A stretch of 64,000 bases of DNA from Planctomycetota bacterium (GTDB taxonomy: Bacteria; Planctomycetota; UBA1135; GCA-002686595), in contig JAKLKU010000023.1 of the NCBI GenBank assembly GCA_023150475.1, positions 1 to 64,000 of the forward strand, given 5' to 3'. Under the pieces are notes generated by a model. It was not told the DNA's origin and ran no database searches. It saw nothing but the letters and a program-made list of their open reading frames with translations. How positions within the stretch are numbered: the first letter of the stretch is position 1; the number at the start of each line of letters is the position of its first letter. Position numbers and translations under genes: made by a program. Positions 16,339-25,012 of the stretch are shown here, piece after piece.

Positions 16339-18170
16339 ACCCGTCTTGGACTTTGGCCTGGCTCGCCTGCGCGTCGACCGCGCTCGCCGGCGCGGGCGTG
16401 CGGCAACAAGCGACCACGCCGCAATCTGCGTCGACTCCCACCGTCGACGATCTGTTCCAACCCTCGCCCTTGGCCGGAGTCGCGCAGACGGCGCCGGCAC
16501 CGTCGGTCTCGACGAGCGGCGGTGTGAGCCAGCCCGCGAAGGCGGCGGCCGTGGCGCCGGCGGCCCAGTCGATCGCTGGGCTCGGCACGACGGCGAATTC
16601 GCTGCCGGGCCAGATCCCGAACCCAGCGCCGAGCGCCGCGTCGACCCCGGCGCCTGGCGCCGTGTCGCCCCCGGCGTCCAGCGCCGCGTCGATCGCGTTG
16701 CCGGGCGCCGCGCCGAGGGCAGGCAGCGCGGCGCAGCCGACACCGGCCGCGCCGGCGATCGGCGTGGCCCCGATGCCGCGCCTCGGGGACGTGTTCCTCG
16801 CGGGTCCGTCGGCGACGACCGCGATCGCGGGCATGGCGCCTGCCGGTGCGGCGAGCGGCCACGCGCCTCTCGCTCGCGGCGGCGGCGCCGGAGGCCAACA
16901 TGGCGCGCACGCCGGCATCGCGGTGCAGGCCTACGATGCGGAGGGCGTCCCGGAGATCATCTCGGAGAGCCTCGCGGAGGCGCCGGACCTCGACGGGTTC
17001 GAATCGTTCGAGTTCGCGGACACGTTCGACGAGCACTTCGCCGATGAACTCGACGCGCAACGAGAAGCGGTCGAGGAGCTGCAGGCGGCTCTCGAAGAGC
17101 AGCGCGCGGCATTCGAAGCGAGCCGCCGCGAACTGCTCGAGCGCCAACGCGAACTCGTCGAACGGCAGCGTGAGCAACGGCAACGCGCGCGCGAACTCGC
17201 GCAACGTGCGAACGAACGGGCCCGGGCCACCCGCGAGCTCGAGCGTCGCCGCGCGACGCAGCGCGCGCGCGACGTCGCGCCGTCGTGCGACACGATCCCC
17301 GGCGCGGCGCGCGGCGGGGCTCCGTCCGCGCCGTGCCCGGACTCCGGCGCGACCGCGCCGTGCGCTCCGTGTCCGCCCTGTCCGCCGTGCGCGCCGAAGG
17401 CCGCGGCTCCTGCGCAGGGCTCGCCGCTGATCGTGCGCACGCCGGGGTCGGCGCGGGTCACGTGCCTCGACGGCGACCACGCGAGCGAACTCGCGGAAGG
17501 CGCTCGCCGTTTCGCCGAGCAGGCGGGCTCGTGGGCCGCGATCACCGTGCCCGGTTCGCAGGGCGGCGCGAGCTGTCGCGTGTGGCGCTCCGCGGACGGC
17601 GAGGGCCAAGCGTGGGCCTTCGAAACCGCGGATGCCGCACGGATCGACGCCGACGAATACCGGCGCGCGGCGGAGGCCTACGCGGCGCGCGCCCACGAGT
17701 TCGCGGAAGAGGCTCGCGCGTACGTGTGGGACGGCGAAGAGTTGCGCGCGCTCGCGAAGCTCGACGAGCTCGGGCATGCCGGTGAGTTCGCGAAGCTCGC
17801 GGACCTCGCACGGCTCGGCGAGCTGTCGACGTGGCACGTCGACGGCCACACGGCCGAGGACGCGGCGGACGCCGAGGATCGCGCGTGCGCCGAGCTCGCC
17901 GAAGAAGAGGCCGAGCTCGCCGGCGACGAAGAGGAGGACTTCGATTTCGACGTCGAGTTCCCCGACGAAGTCGAGGTGGACGTCACCGAGCCGATGACCA
18001 ACGCGTACTACGACGACTCCTTCGCGACGCAGGTGCCGCAGCCCGCGGGCGCGGGGCCGATGCACGAGCTCACGGCGCTGATCCGCGAGATGAGCACCGA
18101 AGTGCGCGGCCTGCGCGACGACCTGCGCTCGTTGCGCGACGATCTGCGGCGCGACCGCGGGACGCGCTGA
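16335..18170 (+). CDS. Secreted Ala/Pro-rich coiled-coil protein with Cys-Pro repeat, third gene of the BlaI-M56 operon
   Basis: 611 residues, no recognised family. A signal peptide (NPSWTLAWLACASTALAGAG) is followed by ~170 Ala/Pro/Ser-rich residues and a Glu/Gln/Arg coiled coil (about 235-320). Next is a Cys-Pro run with Cys every third residue at 343, 346, 349 and 352 (CAPCPPCPPC). The C-terminal half is acidic and helical and ends in a short coiled coil (MSTEVRGLRDDLRSLRDDLR). The ATGA overlap with the M56 gene and a strong terminator just after its stop make it the last gene of a three-gene unit. It could be the substrate or ligand of the M56 sensor; that is inference. The Cys cluster could bind metal or be redox-active. 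Confidence 0.75.
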   Translation: MNPSWTLAWLACASTALAGAGVRQQATTPQSASTPTVDDLFQPSPLAGVAQTAPAPSVSTSGGVSQPAKAAAVAPAAQSIAGLGTTANSLPGQIPNPAPSAASTPAPGAVSPPASSAASIALPGAAPRAGSAAQPTPAAPAIGVAPMPRLGDVFLAGPSATTAIAGMAPAGAASGHAPLARGGGAGGQHGAHAGIAVQAYDAEGVPEIISESLAEAPDLDGFESFEFADTFDEHFADELDAQREAVEELQAALEEQRAAFEASRRELLERQRELVERQREQRQRARELAQRANERARATRELERRRATQRARDVAPSCDTIPGAARGGAPSAPCPDSGATAPCAPCPPCPPCAPKAAAPAQGSPLIVRTPGSARVTCLDGDHASELAEGARRFAEQAGSWAAITVPGSQGGASCRVWRSADGEGQAWAFETADAARIDADEYRRAAEAYAARAHEFAEEARAYVWDGEELRALAKLDELGHAGEFAKLADLARLGELSTWHVDGHTAEDAADAEDRACAELAEEEAELAGDEEEDFDFDVEFPDEVEVDVTEPMTNAYYDDSFATQVPQPAGAGPMHELTALIREMSTEVRGLRDDLRSLRDDLRRDRGTR

Positions 18171-18192
18171 GCCTCCGCTCCTCGCGTATCAC

Positions 18193-18233
18193 GAACCGGG
18201 GCGCGTCCACATGGACGCGCCCCGGTTCTTTTT
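18193..18233 (+). terminator. Rho-independent terminator of the BlaI-M56 operon
   Basis: A perfect 17-bp stem (arms 18193-18209 and 18212-18228, starting GAACCGGGGCGCG) is followed by five T at 18229-18233. It sits 22 bp after the last stop codon. It lacks an A-run on the other side, so it serves the plus strand. Confidence 0.9.
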
Positions 18234-18276
18234 GGTGGCGGAGGAACGCGGAGCGCGGCGGCGCTCCGGCTCGCGC

Positions 18277-20604
18277 TCACAGGCCCTGCACGACGCCTTC
18301 GATCACCGCAGGAGCGTCGTCGAGGTCCGGCATCGGCCCGATGTTCGGTGCCGTGTACGTCGTGCCGTCGGGCAGCACGAGCGCGGCGGCTCCGAGCAGG
18401 TCGAGGCCCGCGCAGCCGGCGGGATCCTCGAGCAGCGTCATTTCCATCTCGATGCCGCGCACCGCGTACTCGGTGCCGTTCGGGCCCATCACGACGCCGT
18501 CGGCGAGCGAGAACTGCGGCACCCAGCGATCCGGCTCGTTGTCGCCGGTCAAGTCGATGCCGGTCGACGGGATGCCCCAGAGGTTGCCGGGGCCACCGTA
18601 GCTCAGCATGAACGTCTGGCCGTCGTAGGTCGAGTCCGCGTTCTTGTCGTTGACCGTCGAGTGCGTGTAGCTGAACTGGATCGGCGGATCGAAGTCGACG
18701 TACGCGGCGAGCTGCGGATCCCAGAGCGCCGTGTACTGGTTCCAGTCGTTCGCGCCGGTCTCGTAGGTGTAGAACACGTCCGCGTTCCACGCGTCCCACG
18801 GGTTCACGAGCGTGCCCGTGTCTTCGACCATCGCGCCCGACTGCATGCCCCAGGTGAACGGACCGCTCGCGGGCACTTCGCCGTCGGCGAGGCCGACTTG
18901 CGTCAGGAGAGAGCCGTCGCCGTTGACGTCGTGGTAGAGCGTCATGTCGGAGCCGTCGAACTGGAACACGTACGGCGTGTTGATGTCGAAGCTGTCGGCG
19001 AGGAACACGTCGCCGTTCTCCGCTTCGGTCGCCGTGATCGCACTGTCGAGGCACTGCGTGTAGCCGTACAGCGCGAGCGCGCCGCCGACCAACGCCGGAT
19101 CGTCGCCCGTGACGAACTCCTGCGCGAAGAACGTCAGGTACGTGTTGCCGTGGACGTAGCTCACTTGGCCGCCGAGCGAGTTCGACCACATGTTGAGGAA
19201 CCCGATCGCGGACGTGTCGATCACGAGCGGCGAACCGAGATCGACGAAGGCTTGCGCGTTGTCGTCCCACGCGGCGATCGCGACCCAGTCCGGGTCTTGG
19301 AGCTCGACTTGGTAGCGCACCGCCGGCTGTTGCGAGAAGTCCCACCACTCGGCGAGCAGTCCGTCCGCGTCGGCGAGGTCGAGCACGTTCTTCGTGTGGC
19401 GGATCAACTTGCCCGGCGACTTGATCACCGTGTACGGCGTCGTGTTCGTGGTGCCCCACTCGTCCTTGTAGACGGTGTCGCCGTTCGCGATCGTCACGTC
19501 GGGCGGCGCCCAGAGGCCCCAGTAGCCGATGTAGCCGTGCTCGTCGTTCACGGTCTTGATCGGGAAGCCCGAGTTCAGCGTCACGCGCTCGCCGTCTTGC
19601 AGACCGCTCGCGTGGTAGAGGTTGTAGCGCCAGATGTGGGTGAGGAACTGGTCGCGGTAGAGGCACACCGGCGTGTCCGAGTCCTTGCCGCGCAGCACGT
19701 AGTCCTGGTCGAACGCCAAGGTGTACTCGCCGCTCACTTGGCCGGTGTCGCCGTTCATCGGATCGCCGAAGCGTTCGATGCGCGAGACGCGCGCGATGCC
19801 GCTCGTCTGATCGCCGGCCATGTCGACCGTGACCGCGACGCGTTCGGAGAACTCGCCAGAGCCGTGGACGACGTCGACGTCGCCTTGGTCCTGGTAGAAC
19901 TGGAAGCCGATGTGACCTTGGGTCACGGCGACGGTGCCGAGCGTGCCCCACATCGTCGGATCCGCGATGGTCTCGCCGTCGGCGATGCCCGCGAAGTTGA
20001 GCTCGAACGAGCCGAACGGGTCGACGTCGCTCGGACCCGAGTCGATGTCGACCTGCGCTTGGATCACGCCGTCCGTGCTCGGACCCATCTCCGACTCGAG
20101 CCAGAACTGCACTTGTTGCGGCGACGAGTTGTCCGCGCGCGTCGAGTCGACGACCCAGAACGTGTAGTTCGCGAGACCCTGGCTCGACGATTGGCCTTCG
20201 TCGCCCGAGCCGCCGTCGTTGCCCATGCCGCACTTGTCTTCGTTGACCTGCGCGACGTACTGGCCTTCGTTGACCATCGCGTCGTACGCGGTCTGCGACA
20301 CCATGCAGAGGATGCCGTTGACCGTGTCGATGCTCTGCATCGACGGGTCGTAGACGTGGCCCTTCGCGGCGTCGAGCTCGTAGTCGGAGCCGGGAGGCGC
20401 GTTGTAACCTGGCGCGACGTGCGCGGCTCCGCCCGAAGGCATCGCCGAGCCGCCAGTCGCCGTGACGACCGACAGCTCCGACGGTGCGGAGAGCCCCTCG
20501 ATGAGGCTCGTGCCGCCGTCGCTCGAAGAGCCGCCTCCGCCGCACGAGGTCGCTGCGAGCGCGAGCGACGATCCCAGAATGGTGAACTTCACGAATCGAG
20601 CCAT
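18277..20604 (-). CDS. Large putative lipoprotein, unknown family
   Basis: 775 residues. The N-terminus FVKFTILGSSLALAATSC followed by Gly/Ser/Asp is a lipoprotein signal with lipidation at Cys near residue 21. The mature protein is acidic, Trp/Tyr/Asn-rich, and looks like tandem beta domains. Repeated short motifs around TYDGQTFMLSYGGPG, WDAWNADVFYTYETG and FDGSDMTLYHDVNGDGSL occur, the last a DxNxDG calcium-type loop. I recognise no domain and no catalytic site. Codon choice looks less GC-extreme than in neighbours, by eye only. The start was chosen for the signal peptide; upstream AGAAGAGAA may serve as ribosome binding site. It follows the glycogen operon by 193 bp but has no obvious link to it. 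Confidence 0.78.
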   Translation of the reverse strand: MARFVKFTILGSSLALAATSCGGGGSSSDGGTSLIEGLSAPSELSVVTATGGSAMPSGGAAHVAPGYNAPPGSDYELDAAKGHVYDPSMQSIDTVNGILCMVSQTAYDAMVNEGQYVAQVNEDKCGMGNDGGSGDEGQSSSQGLANYTFWVVDSTRADNSSPQQVQFWLESEMGPSTDGVIQAQVDIDSGPSDVDPFGSFELNFAGIADGETIADPTMWGTLGTVAVTQGHIGFQFYQDQGDVDVVHGSGEFSERVAVTVDMAGDQTSGIARVSRIERFGDPMNGDTGQVSGEYTLAFDQDYVLRGKDSDTPVCLYRDQFLTHIWRYNLYHASGLQDGERVTLNSGFPIKTVNDEHGYIGYWGLWAPPDVTIANGDTVYKDEWGTTNTTPYTVIKSPGKLIRHTKNVLDLADADGLLAEWWDFSQQPAVRYQVELQDPDWVAIAAWDDNAQAFVDLGSPLVIDTSAIGFLNMWSNSLGGQVSYVHGNTYLTFFAQEFVTGDDPALVGGALALYGYTQCLDSAITATEAENGDVFLADSFDINTPYVFQFDGSDMTLYHDVNGDGSLLTQVGLADGEVPASGPFTWGMQSGAMVEDTGTLVNPWDAWNADVFYTYETGANDWNQYTALWDPQLAAYVDFDPPIQFSYTHSTVNDKNADSTYDGQTFMLSYGGPGNLWGIPSTGIDLTGDNEPDRWVPQFSLADGVVMGPNGTEYAVRGIEMEMTLLEDPAGCAGLDLLGAAALVLPDGTTYTAPNIGPMPDLDDAPAVIEGVVQGL

Positions 20605-20797
20605 GTTCTCTTCTCTTGGGGTCTCGGAGCCCGTCGTCGCGCGTCCGACGTGGACGGGACGTGCCGCAGGGAACGGCTCGGGATCCGGAGCGCCCACGAT
20701 CGGGCTCGCTCCGCACGATTCTTGAGCGGACGTGCCTTGGACGGCTGACGCACACGAGAGCTACGGCGAACGAAGTTCGCCCGCGCTCGGAAGTGCG

Positions 20798-23700
20798 TCA
20801 GGACCAGAGGACGAGATCGGCGAGCGCCGCGTCGATCGGCGACGCGAAACGGGCGCGGACGCGGATGCCGTAGGCGAACGAGCCGGAGCGCGCGATCTTG
20901 TGCGAGCCTTCGAAGACGATGCCCGCGCCGCCGTGCGTGCGTGCGACCAGCGGTACCACGATCGCGTTGCGCAGATCTCGTTCGCCGCGCGCGTGTCCGA
21001 GCACGAGCTCGACGCGCACGTCGGCGGGGGAGAGCGACTTCAAGTCGAGCTCCACCCGGGCCTCGATCGCGTCGCCGACGGAGAGCTCCGAGAGTTCCGC
21101 GAGTTTGACCGAGGAGAAACGGATCTCGCCGAAACCTCGGCGGATGCGCTGGTGGTCGCGAGAAACTTCGCGCAGGTGCGCGCAACGATCGGCCGTGAGC
21201 TCCGCGTGGCGGCGCGCGAGCTCGACGTACGCGCGATCACGGTATTCCGCGACCATGCGGTCGGTGTTGAACACCGGCGGGATGGTCGCGAACGCGTGGC
21301 GGACGCGCTCGAGCCAATGTTGCGGCACGCCTTGGGCGTCGCGCTCGAAGTAGAGCGGCACGACGTCCTCTTCGAGCAAGCGATAGAGCGTCGCTGCGTC
21401 GAGTTCGTCCTGGAGCTCCTGGTTCGGATAGCCGCGGCCGTCGCCGATCGACCAACCGTTCTGACCGTCGTAGGCCTCGACCCACCAACCGTCCGGGATC
21501 GACAGGTTGAGCGCGCCGTTCGCGGCAGCCTTCATCCCAGAGGTGCCGCTCGCTTCGAGCGGTCGGATCGGGTTGTTGAGCCACACGTCGACGCCTTGCA
21601 CGAGCGAACGCGCGAGGTCGACGTCGTAGTCCTCGAGGAAGAAGATCTTGCCGACGAATTCGCTCGAGCGCGAGAGCTCGAAGATGCGCTTCAGCATCTC
21701 CTGGCCTTGGCCGTCGCGCGGGTGCGCCTTGCCGGCGAAGAAGATGCGCACGGGCCGTGCTTCGTCGTCGAGCAGCGCTTGCAGGCGCTCGCGATCGGAG
21801 AAGAGCAACGTCGCGCGTTTGTACGGCGCGAAGCGGCGCGCGAAGCCGATCAAGAGCGCCTTTTCGTCGAGCCCTTCGAGCATCCGCGTCAACACGCGCG
21901 GGCTGTCGGAGCGTTCGAGGAAGGTCTTTTCGAGGCTCGTGCGCACCTTCGCGAGCAGGCGGCGCCTCGCCGGCTTGCGCACGTCCCAGATCGCGGCGGG
22001 AGCGATCGACGGCGCACGTTGGGCGAAGTCCTCGCCGCGCACCGGCCGGCGTTCGGCGCCGAACAGTCGGGCGACGTCGGGATGCGTCCACGTCGGCAAG
22101 TGCACGCCGTTCGTGATCGAGCCGACCGGCACTTCCGCGCGCAGGTACTGCGGCCAGAACGAGTGCAGCAGCGCGCGCGAGACGTCGCCGTGGAGCTTCG
22201 AGACGCCGTTCACGGCGCTCGCGAAGTTCATCGCGAGGTACGTGACGTTGAAGTTCGCCTTGTCCTCTTCGCCGGTGCCGAGCGCGAAGAACTGGTCCCA
22301 GGCGAGACCGCACCAACCCGGCGCGTCCGAGAAGTAGCGGCGGATCACGTCTTCGCCGAAGCGGTCGTGGCCCGCGGGCACCGGCGTGTGCGTGGTGAAC
22401 ACGGTGGTCGCACGGACGAGCTCGCGCGCTTCCGGGAACGTCAAGCCGTGCTCGCGGATCAGCTCGGCGACGCGTTCGAGCGCGAGGAACGCTGCGTGGC
22501 CCTCGTTGATGTGCCACACCGACGGATCGATGCCGAGCCGGGCGAGCAGCCTCGCGCCGCCACGACCGAGCACGATCTCCTGGCGCAGGCGCGTCTCGTG
22601 GTCGCCGCCGTAGAGCTGATCGGTGATCGCGCGGTCCTCGGGCCGGTTCGAGTCGACGTCGGAGTCGAGCAAGTAGAGCGTGACGCGGCCGACGGCGACG
22701 CGCCACGCCTGCAACGTGAGCACGCTGGTCGGCAGCTCGAGTTTCACTTCGACGCGCGTGCCGCGATCGTCGAGCACGGGCTCGATCGCGAGGTTGCGCG
22801 GCAGGTTGTCGGCGGTGTGGGCGAGTTGCTCGCCGTGCACCGTCATGCGTTGGCGCAGATAGCCGTGGCGATAGAAGAGACCGACGCCGACGAGCGGCAG
22901 CCCGAGGTCGCTCGCGGACTTCAAGTGGTCGCCGGCGAGGATGCCGAGGCCGCCCGAGTAGATCGGCAGCGACTCGTGCACGCCGAACTCCGCCGAGAAG
23001 TAGGCGATCGGATGCGCTGCGAAGAGCGTCCCGTGTTCCCGCGTGGGTTCCGCGAGGTACGCGTCGAGTCGCGCGAGCACCCGCTCGAGCTTCTCGAGGT
23101 AACGCGGATCCGCGGCGCGCGTCGTCAGGTCCTCGGGGAAGACGATGCGCAAGAACGAGATCGGGTTGTGACCGCTGGTCTCCCACGAAAGCGGCGAGAG
23201 CTCGCGGAAGATCTCCTGCGCCTCGGGATCCCAGCACCACCAGAAGTTGCGCGCGAGCCGCGCCAGACCTTCGAGCGGCTTCGGCAGCGTCGCGGAGACG
23301 TGGAACGGCGCGAGCCGCGGCCGCCGCGATTGTTCGCTCGGCGCGACGGCGACGAGCGCGCGCGGTCGGCCGGGTGTCGCGACGCCGCGCGCGGAGCGCA
23401 CGAGCGTCAGTTCGAGCGCCATTTCGACCGCGCGATCGTAGTGGCGGATCAAGTCGCTCCACGCGGTGCGCTGCGCCGTGCGCCGGCACGTTTCGTAGGT
23501 GCGCGCAGGGTCGCCGCGTTCACGGGTGAGGCGCTCGAGTTCTTCGGCGAGCTCCTCGGCCGCTTGCTCGTCGTGTTTGCCGACGCGTTCGAGCACGCTG
23601 ACGCCGTCCTTCGGGCCGATCCCGACCGAACGGGCCCAACGACCGAAGCCGGCGTAGTCGGTGGTGATCGTCGGCACGCCGACCGCGAGCGACTCTTCCG

Positions 23701-25012
23701 GCGTGTAGCCCCACGGTTCGTAGAACGACGGGAAGGCCGACAGGTCCATCGCGCGCAGCACCGACTCGTACGGCATGTTGAGCAGGCCGTCGGAGCCGTT
23801 CAGATAGACCGGGATCTGCACGACCTTGACGCGCTTCTCGAGCGCGTTCGTGAAGCCGAGCTTCGCCGTGTGCCGCTGGATCGGATCGTTGTCCCGATCG
23901 ATCAGGTTGTGCGTCGAGACGCCTAGCGGCTTCTTGATCTCCGCGAGCGGGCGCTCGAGCCGGTCGCGCACCGACTTGCAGACGCCCGAATTGGCGGCAG
24001 GCACCATCAGGAACGCGACGATGCGCCTTCCGGGGCGGCGATCGAGGATCGCGAGCGCGTCGAGCAGCGTGTCGATGCCCTTGTTGTGGAACTCGTAGCG
24101 TCCGGAGAGGCACAGGAATGCCGCGTCCGCGACGTCTTGGCCGAGGAACCGGTGCGCGAACTCGCGCATGCGCTGCGACGCGACGTTGCGCGGGAAGTCC
24201 TTCGCGAGCTCGTCGATCACGTCGAGGTCGATGCCGTTCGGCAACAGCGGCTCCGCGTCGCGGCCGAAGAAGAGTTTCGCTTCGCGCGCCGTGATCTCGC
24301 TGACCGTCGTGAACACGTCGGCGGTGCGGGCGCAGACGCCTTCGATCGAGTGTTTCGCGCGCACGCCGAGCTCGTGCGCGAGTTCGTCGGGCGAACGACC
24401 GTCGAGGCCCTGTTCGGGCGAACGGCCCGTCGACGAGAGCGCACGGCCGAGCACCGTCGCGTGCGTCGTGAAGATCGAACCGACTTCGGGCGTCTTCTCC
24501 TCCAGGTAGAGCAAGCCCGCGCCGGTCATCCACTCGTGGAACTGCGCCACGGCGCGCGAACCCTTGTCACCGAAGAACTCGTGGCACCAACGTTCGATCA
24601 CGAGGCCCGCGGCGTGGCCGAAGAGCACCGGCTCGACGTAGTCCCAACTGCCGAAGAGCGAGTCGACCTTGAAGCGCTCCCAGAGCCGCGCGAGGACGAG
24701 GTCCTTCTTCTCGAAGAGGCCCGAGAACGCGACCAGGATCGTGCGCGGCGCGCCAGGGATCTTCCAGCGGCCGACGCGGACCGCGACGCCGGCGGCGCGG
24801 CAACCCTCGGCGAAGTCGGCGAAGCGCTCGGTCTCGTCGTGGAACGAACGTTCGGTCTCCGGATTGCCGAGCAACCACGGACCGATGCAGACGTACCGGT
24901 CGCCGTAGCGCTCGACGAGCGTCTTCGCCTTCGTCGACACCACCGTGTGGATGCCGCCGACCTTGTTGCAGACCTCCCAGGAGACTTCGAACAGAGTGTG
25001 CGGCTGACTCAC
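20798..25012 (-). CDS. Bifunctional glycogen synthase (GT3) - alpha-glucan phosphorylase (GT35) fusion
   Basis: 1404 residues in two enzymes. Residues 1 to ~560 are a eukaryote-type GT3 glycogen synthase: LFEVSWEVCNKVGGIHTVV at the N-terminus, TTHATVLGRA, LLPNGIDLD, CLSGRYEFHNKGID and FYEPWGYTPEESLAVG with the conserved Glu pair. After a linker comes a DUF3417-like N-terminal phosphorylase region (ARLARNFWWCWDPEAQEIF, about 580-610). The GT35 domain (about 665-1300) follows with AYFSAEFGVHESLPIYSGGL, HINEGHAAF and EASGTSGMKAAANGAL, where the Lys should hold pyridoxal phosphate. It should both extend glycogen from nucleotide-sugar and release glucose-1-phosphate. A similar fusion is known in Bacteroidetes. 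The start is GTG overlapping the GH57 stop (GTGA). It is the last gene of the glycogen operon. Confidence 0.93.
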   Translation of the reverse strand: MSQPHTLFEVSWEVCNKVGGIHTVVSTKAKTLVERYGDRYVCIGPWLLGNPETERSFHDETERFADFAEGCRAAGVAVRVGRWKIPGAPRTILVAFSGLFEKKDLVLARLWERFKVDSLFGSWDYVEPVLFGHAAGLVIERWCHEFFGDKGSRAVAQFHEWMTGAGLLYLEEKTPEVGSIFTTHATVLGRALSSTGRSPEQGLDGRSPDELAHELGVRAKHSIEGVCARTADVFTTVSEITAREAKLFFGRDAEPLLPNGIDLDVIDELAKDFPRNVASQRMREFAHRFLGQDVADAAFLCLSGRYEFHNKGIDTLLDALAILDRRPGRRIVAFLMVPAANSGVCKSVRDRLERPLAEIKKPLGVSTHNLIDRDNDPIQRHTAKLGFTNALEKRVKVVQIPVYLNGSDGLLNMPYESVLRAMDLSAFPSFYEPWGYTPEESLAVGVPTITTDYAGFGRWARSVGIGPKDGVSVLERVGKHDEQAAEELAEELERLTRERGDPARTYETCRRTAQRTAWSDLIRHYDRAVEMALELTLVRSARGVATPGRPRALVAVAPSEQSRRPRLAPFHVSATLPKPLEGLARLARNFWWCWDPEAQEIFRELSPLSWETSGHNPISFLRIVFPEDLTTRAADPRYLEKLERVLARLDAYLAEPTREHGTLFAAHPIAYFSAEFGVHESLPIYSGGLGILAGDHLKSASDLGLPLVGVGLFYRHGYLRQRMTVHGEQLAHTADNLPRNLAIEPVLDDRGTRVEVKLELPTSVLTLQAWRVAVGRVTLYLLDSDVDSNRPEDRAITDQLYGGDHETRLRQEIVLGRGGARLLARLGIDPSVWHINEGHAAFLALERVAELIREHGLTFPEARELVRATTVFTTHTPVPAGHDRFGEDVIRRYFSDAPGWCGLAWDQFFALGTGEEDKANFNVTYLAMNFASAVNGVSKLHGDVSRALLHSFWPQYLRAEVPVGSITNGVHLPTWTHPDVARLFGAERRPVRGEDFAQRAPSIAPAAIWDVRKPARRRLLAKVRTSLEKTFLERSDSPRVLTRMLEGLDEKALLIGFARRFAPYKRATLLFSDRERLQALLDDEARPVRIFFAGKAHPRDGQGQEMLKRIFELSRSSEFVGKIFFLEDYDVDLARSLVQGVDVWLNNPIRPLEASGTSGMKAAANGALNLSIPDGWWVEAYDGQNGWSIGDGRGYPNQELQDELDAATLYRLLEEDVVPLYFERDAQGVPQHWLERVRHAFATIPPVFNTDRMVAEYRDRAYVELARRHAELTADRCAHLREVSRDHQRIRRGFGEIRFSSVKLAELSELSVGDAIEARVELDLKSLSPADVRVELVLGHARGERDLRNAIVVPLVARTHGGAGIVFEGSHKIARSGSFAYGIRVRARFASPIDAALADLVLWS

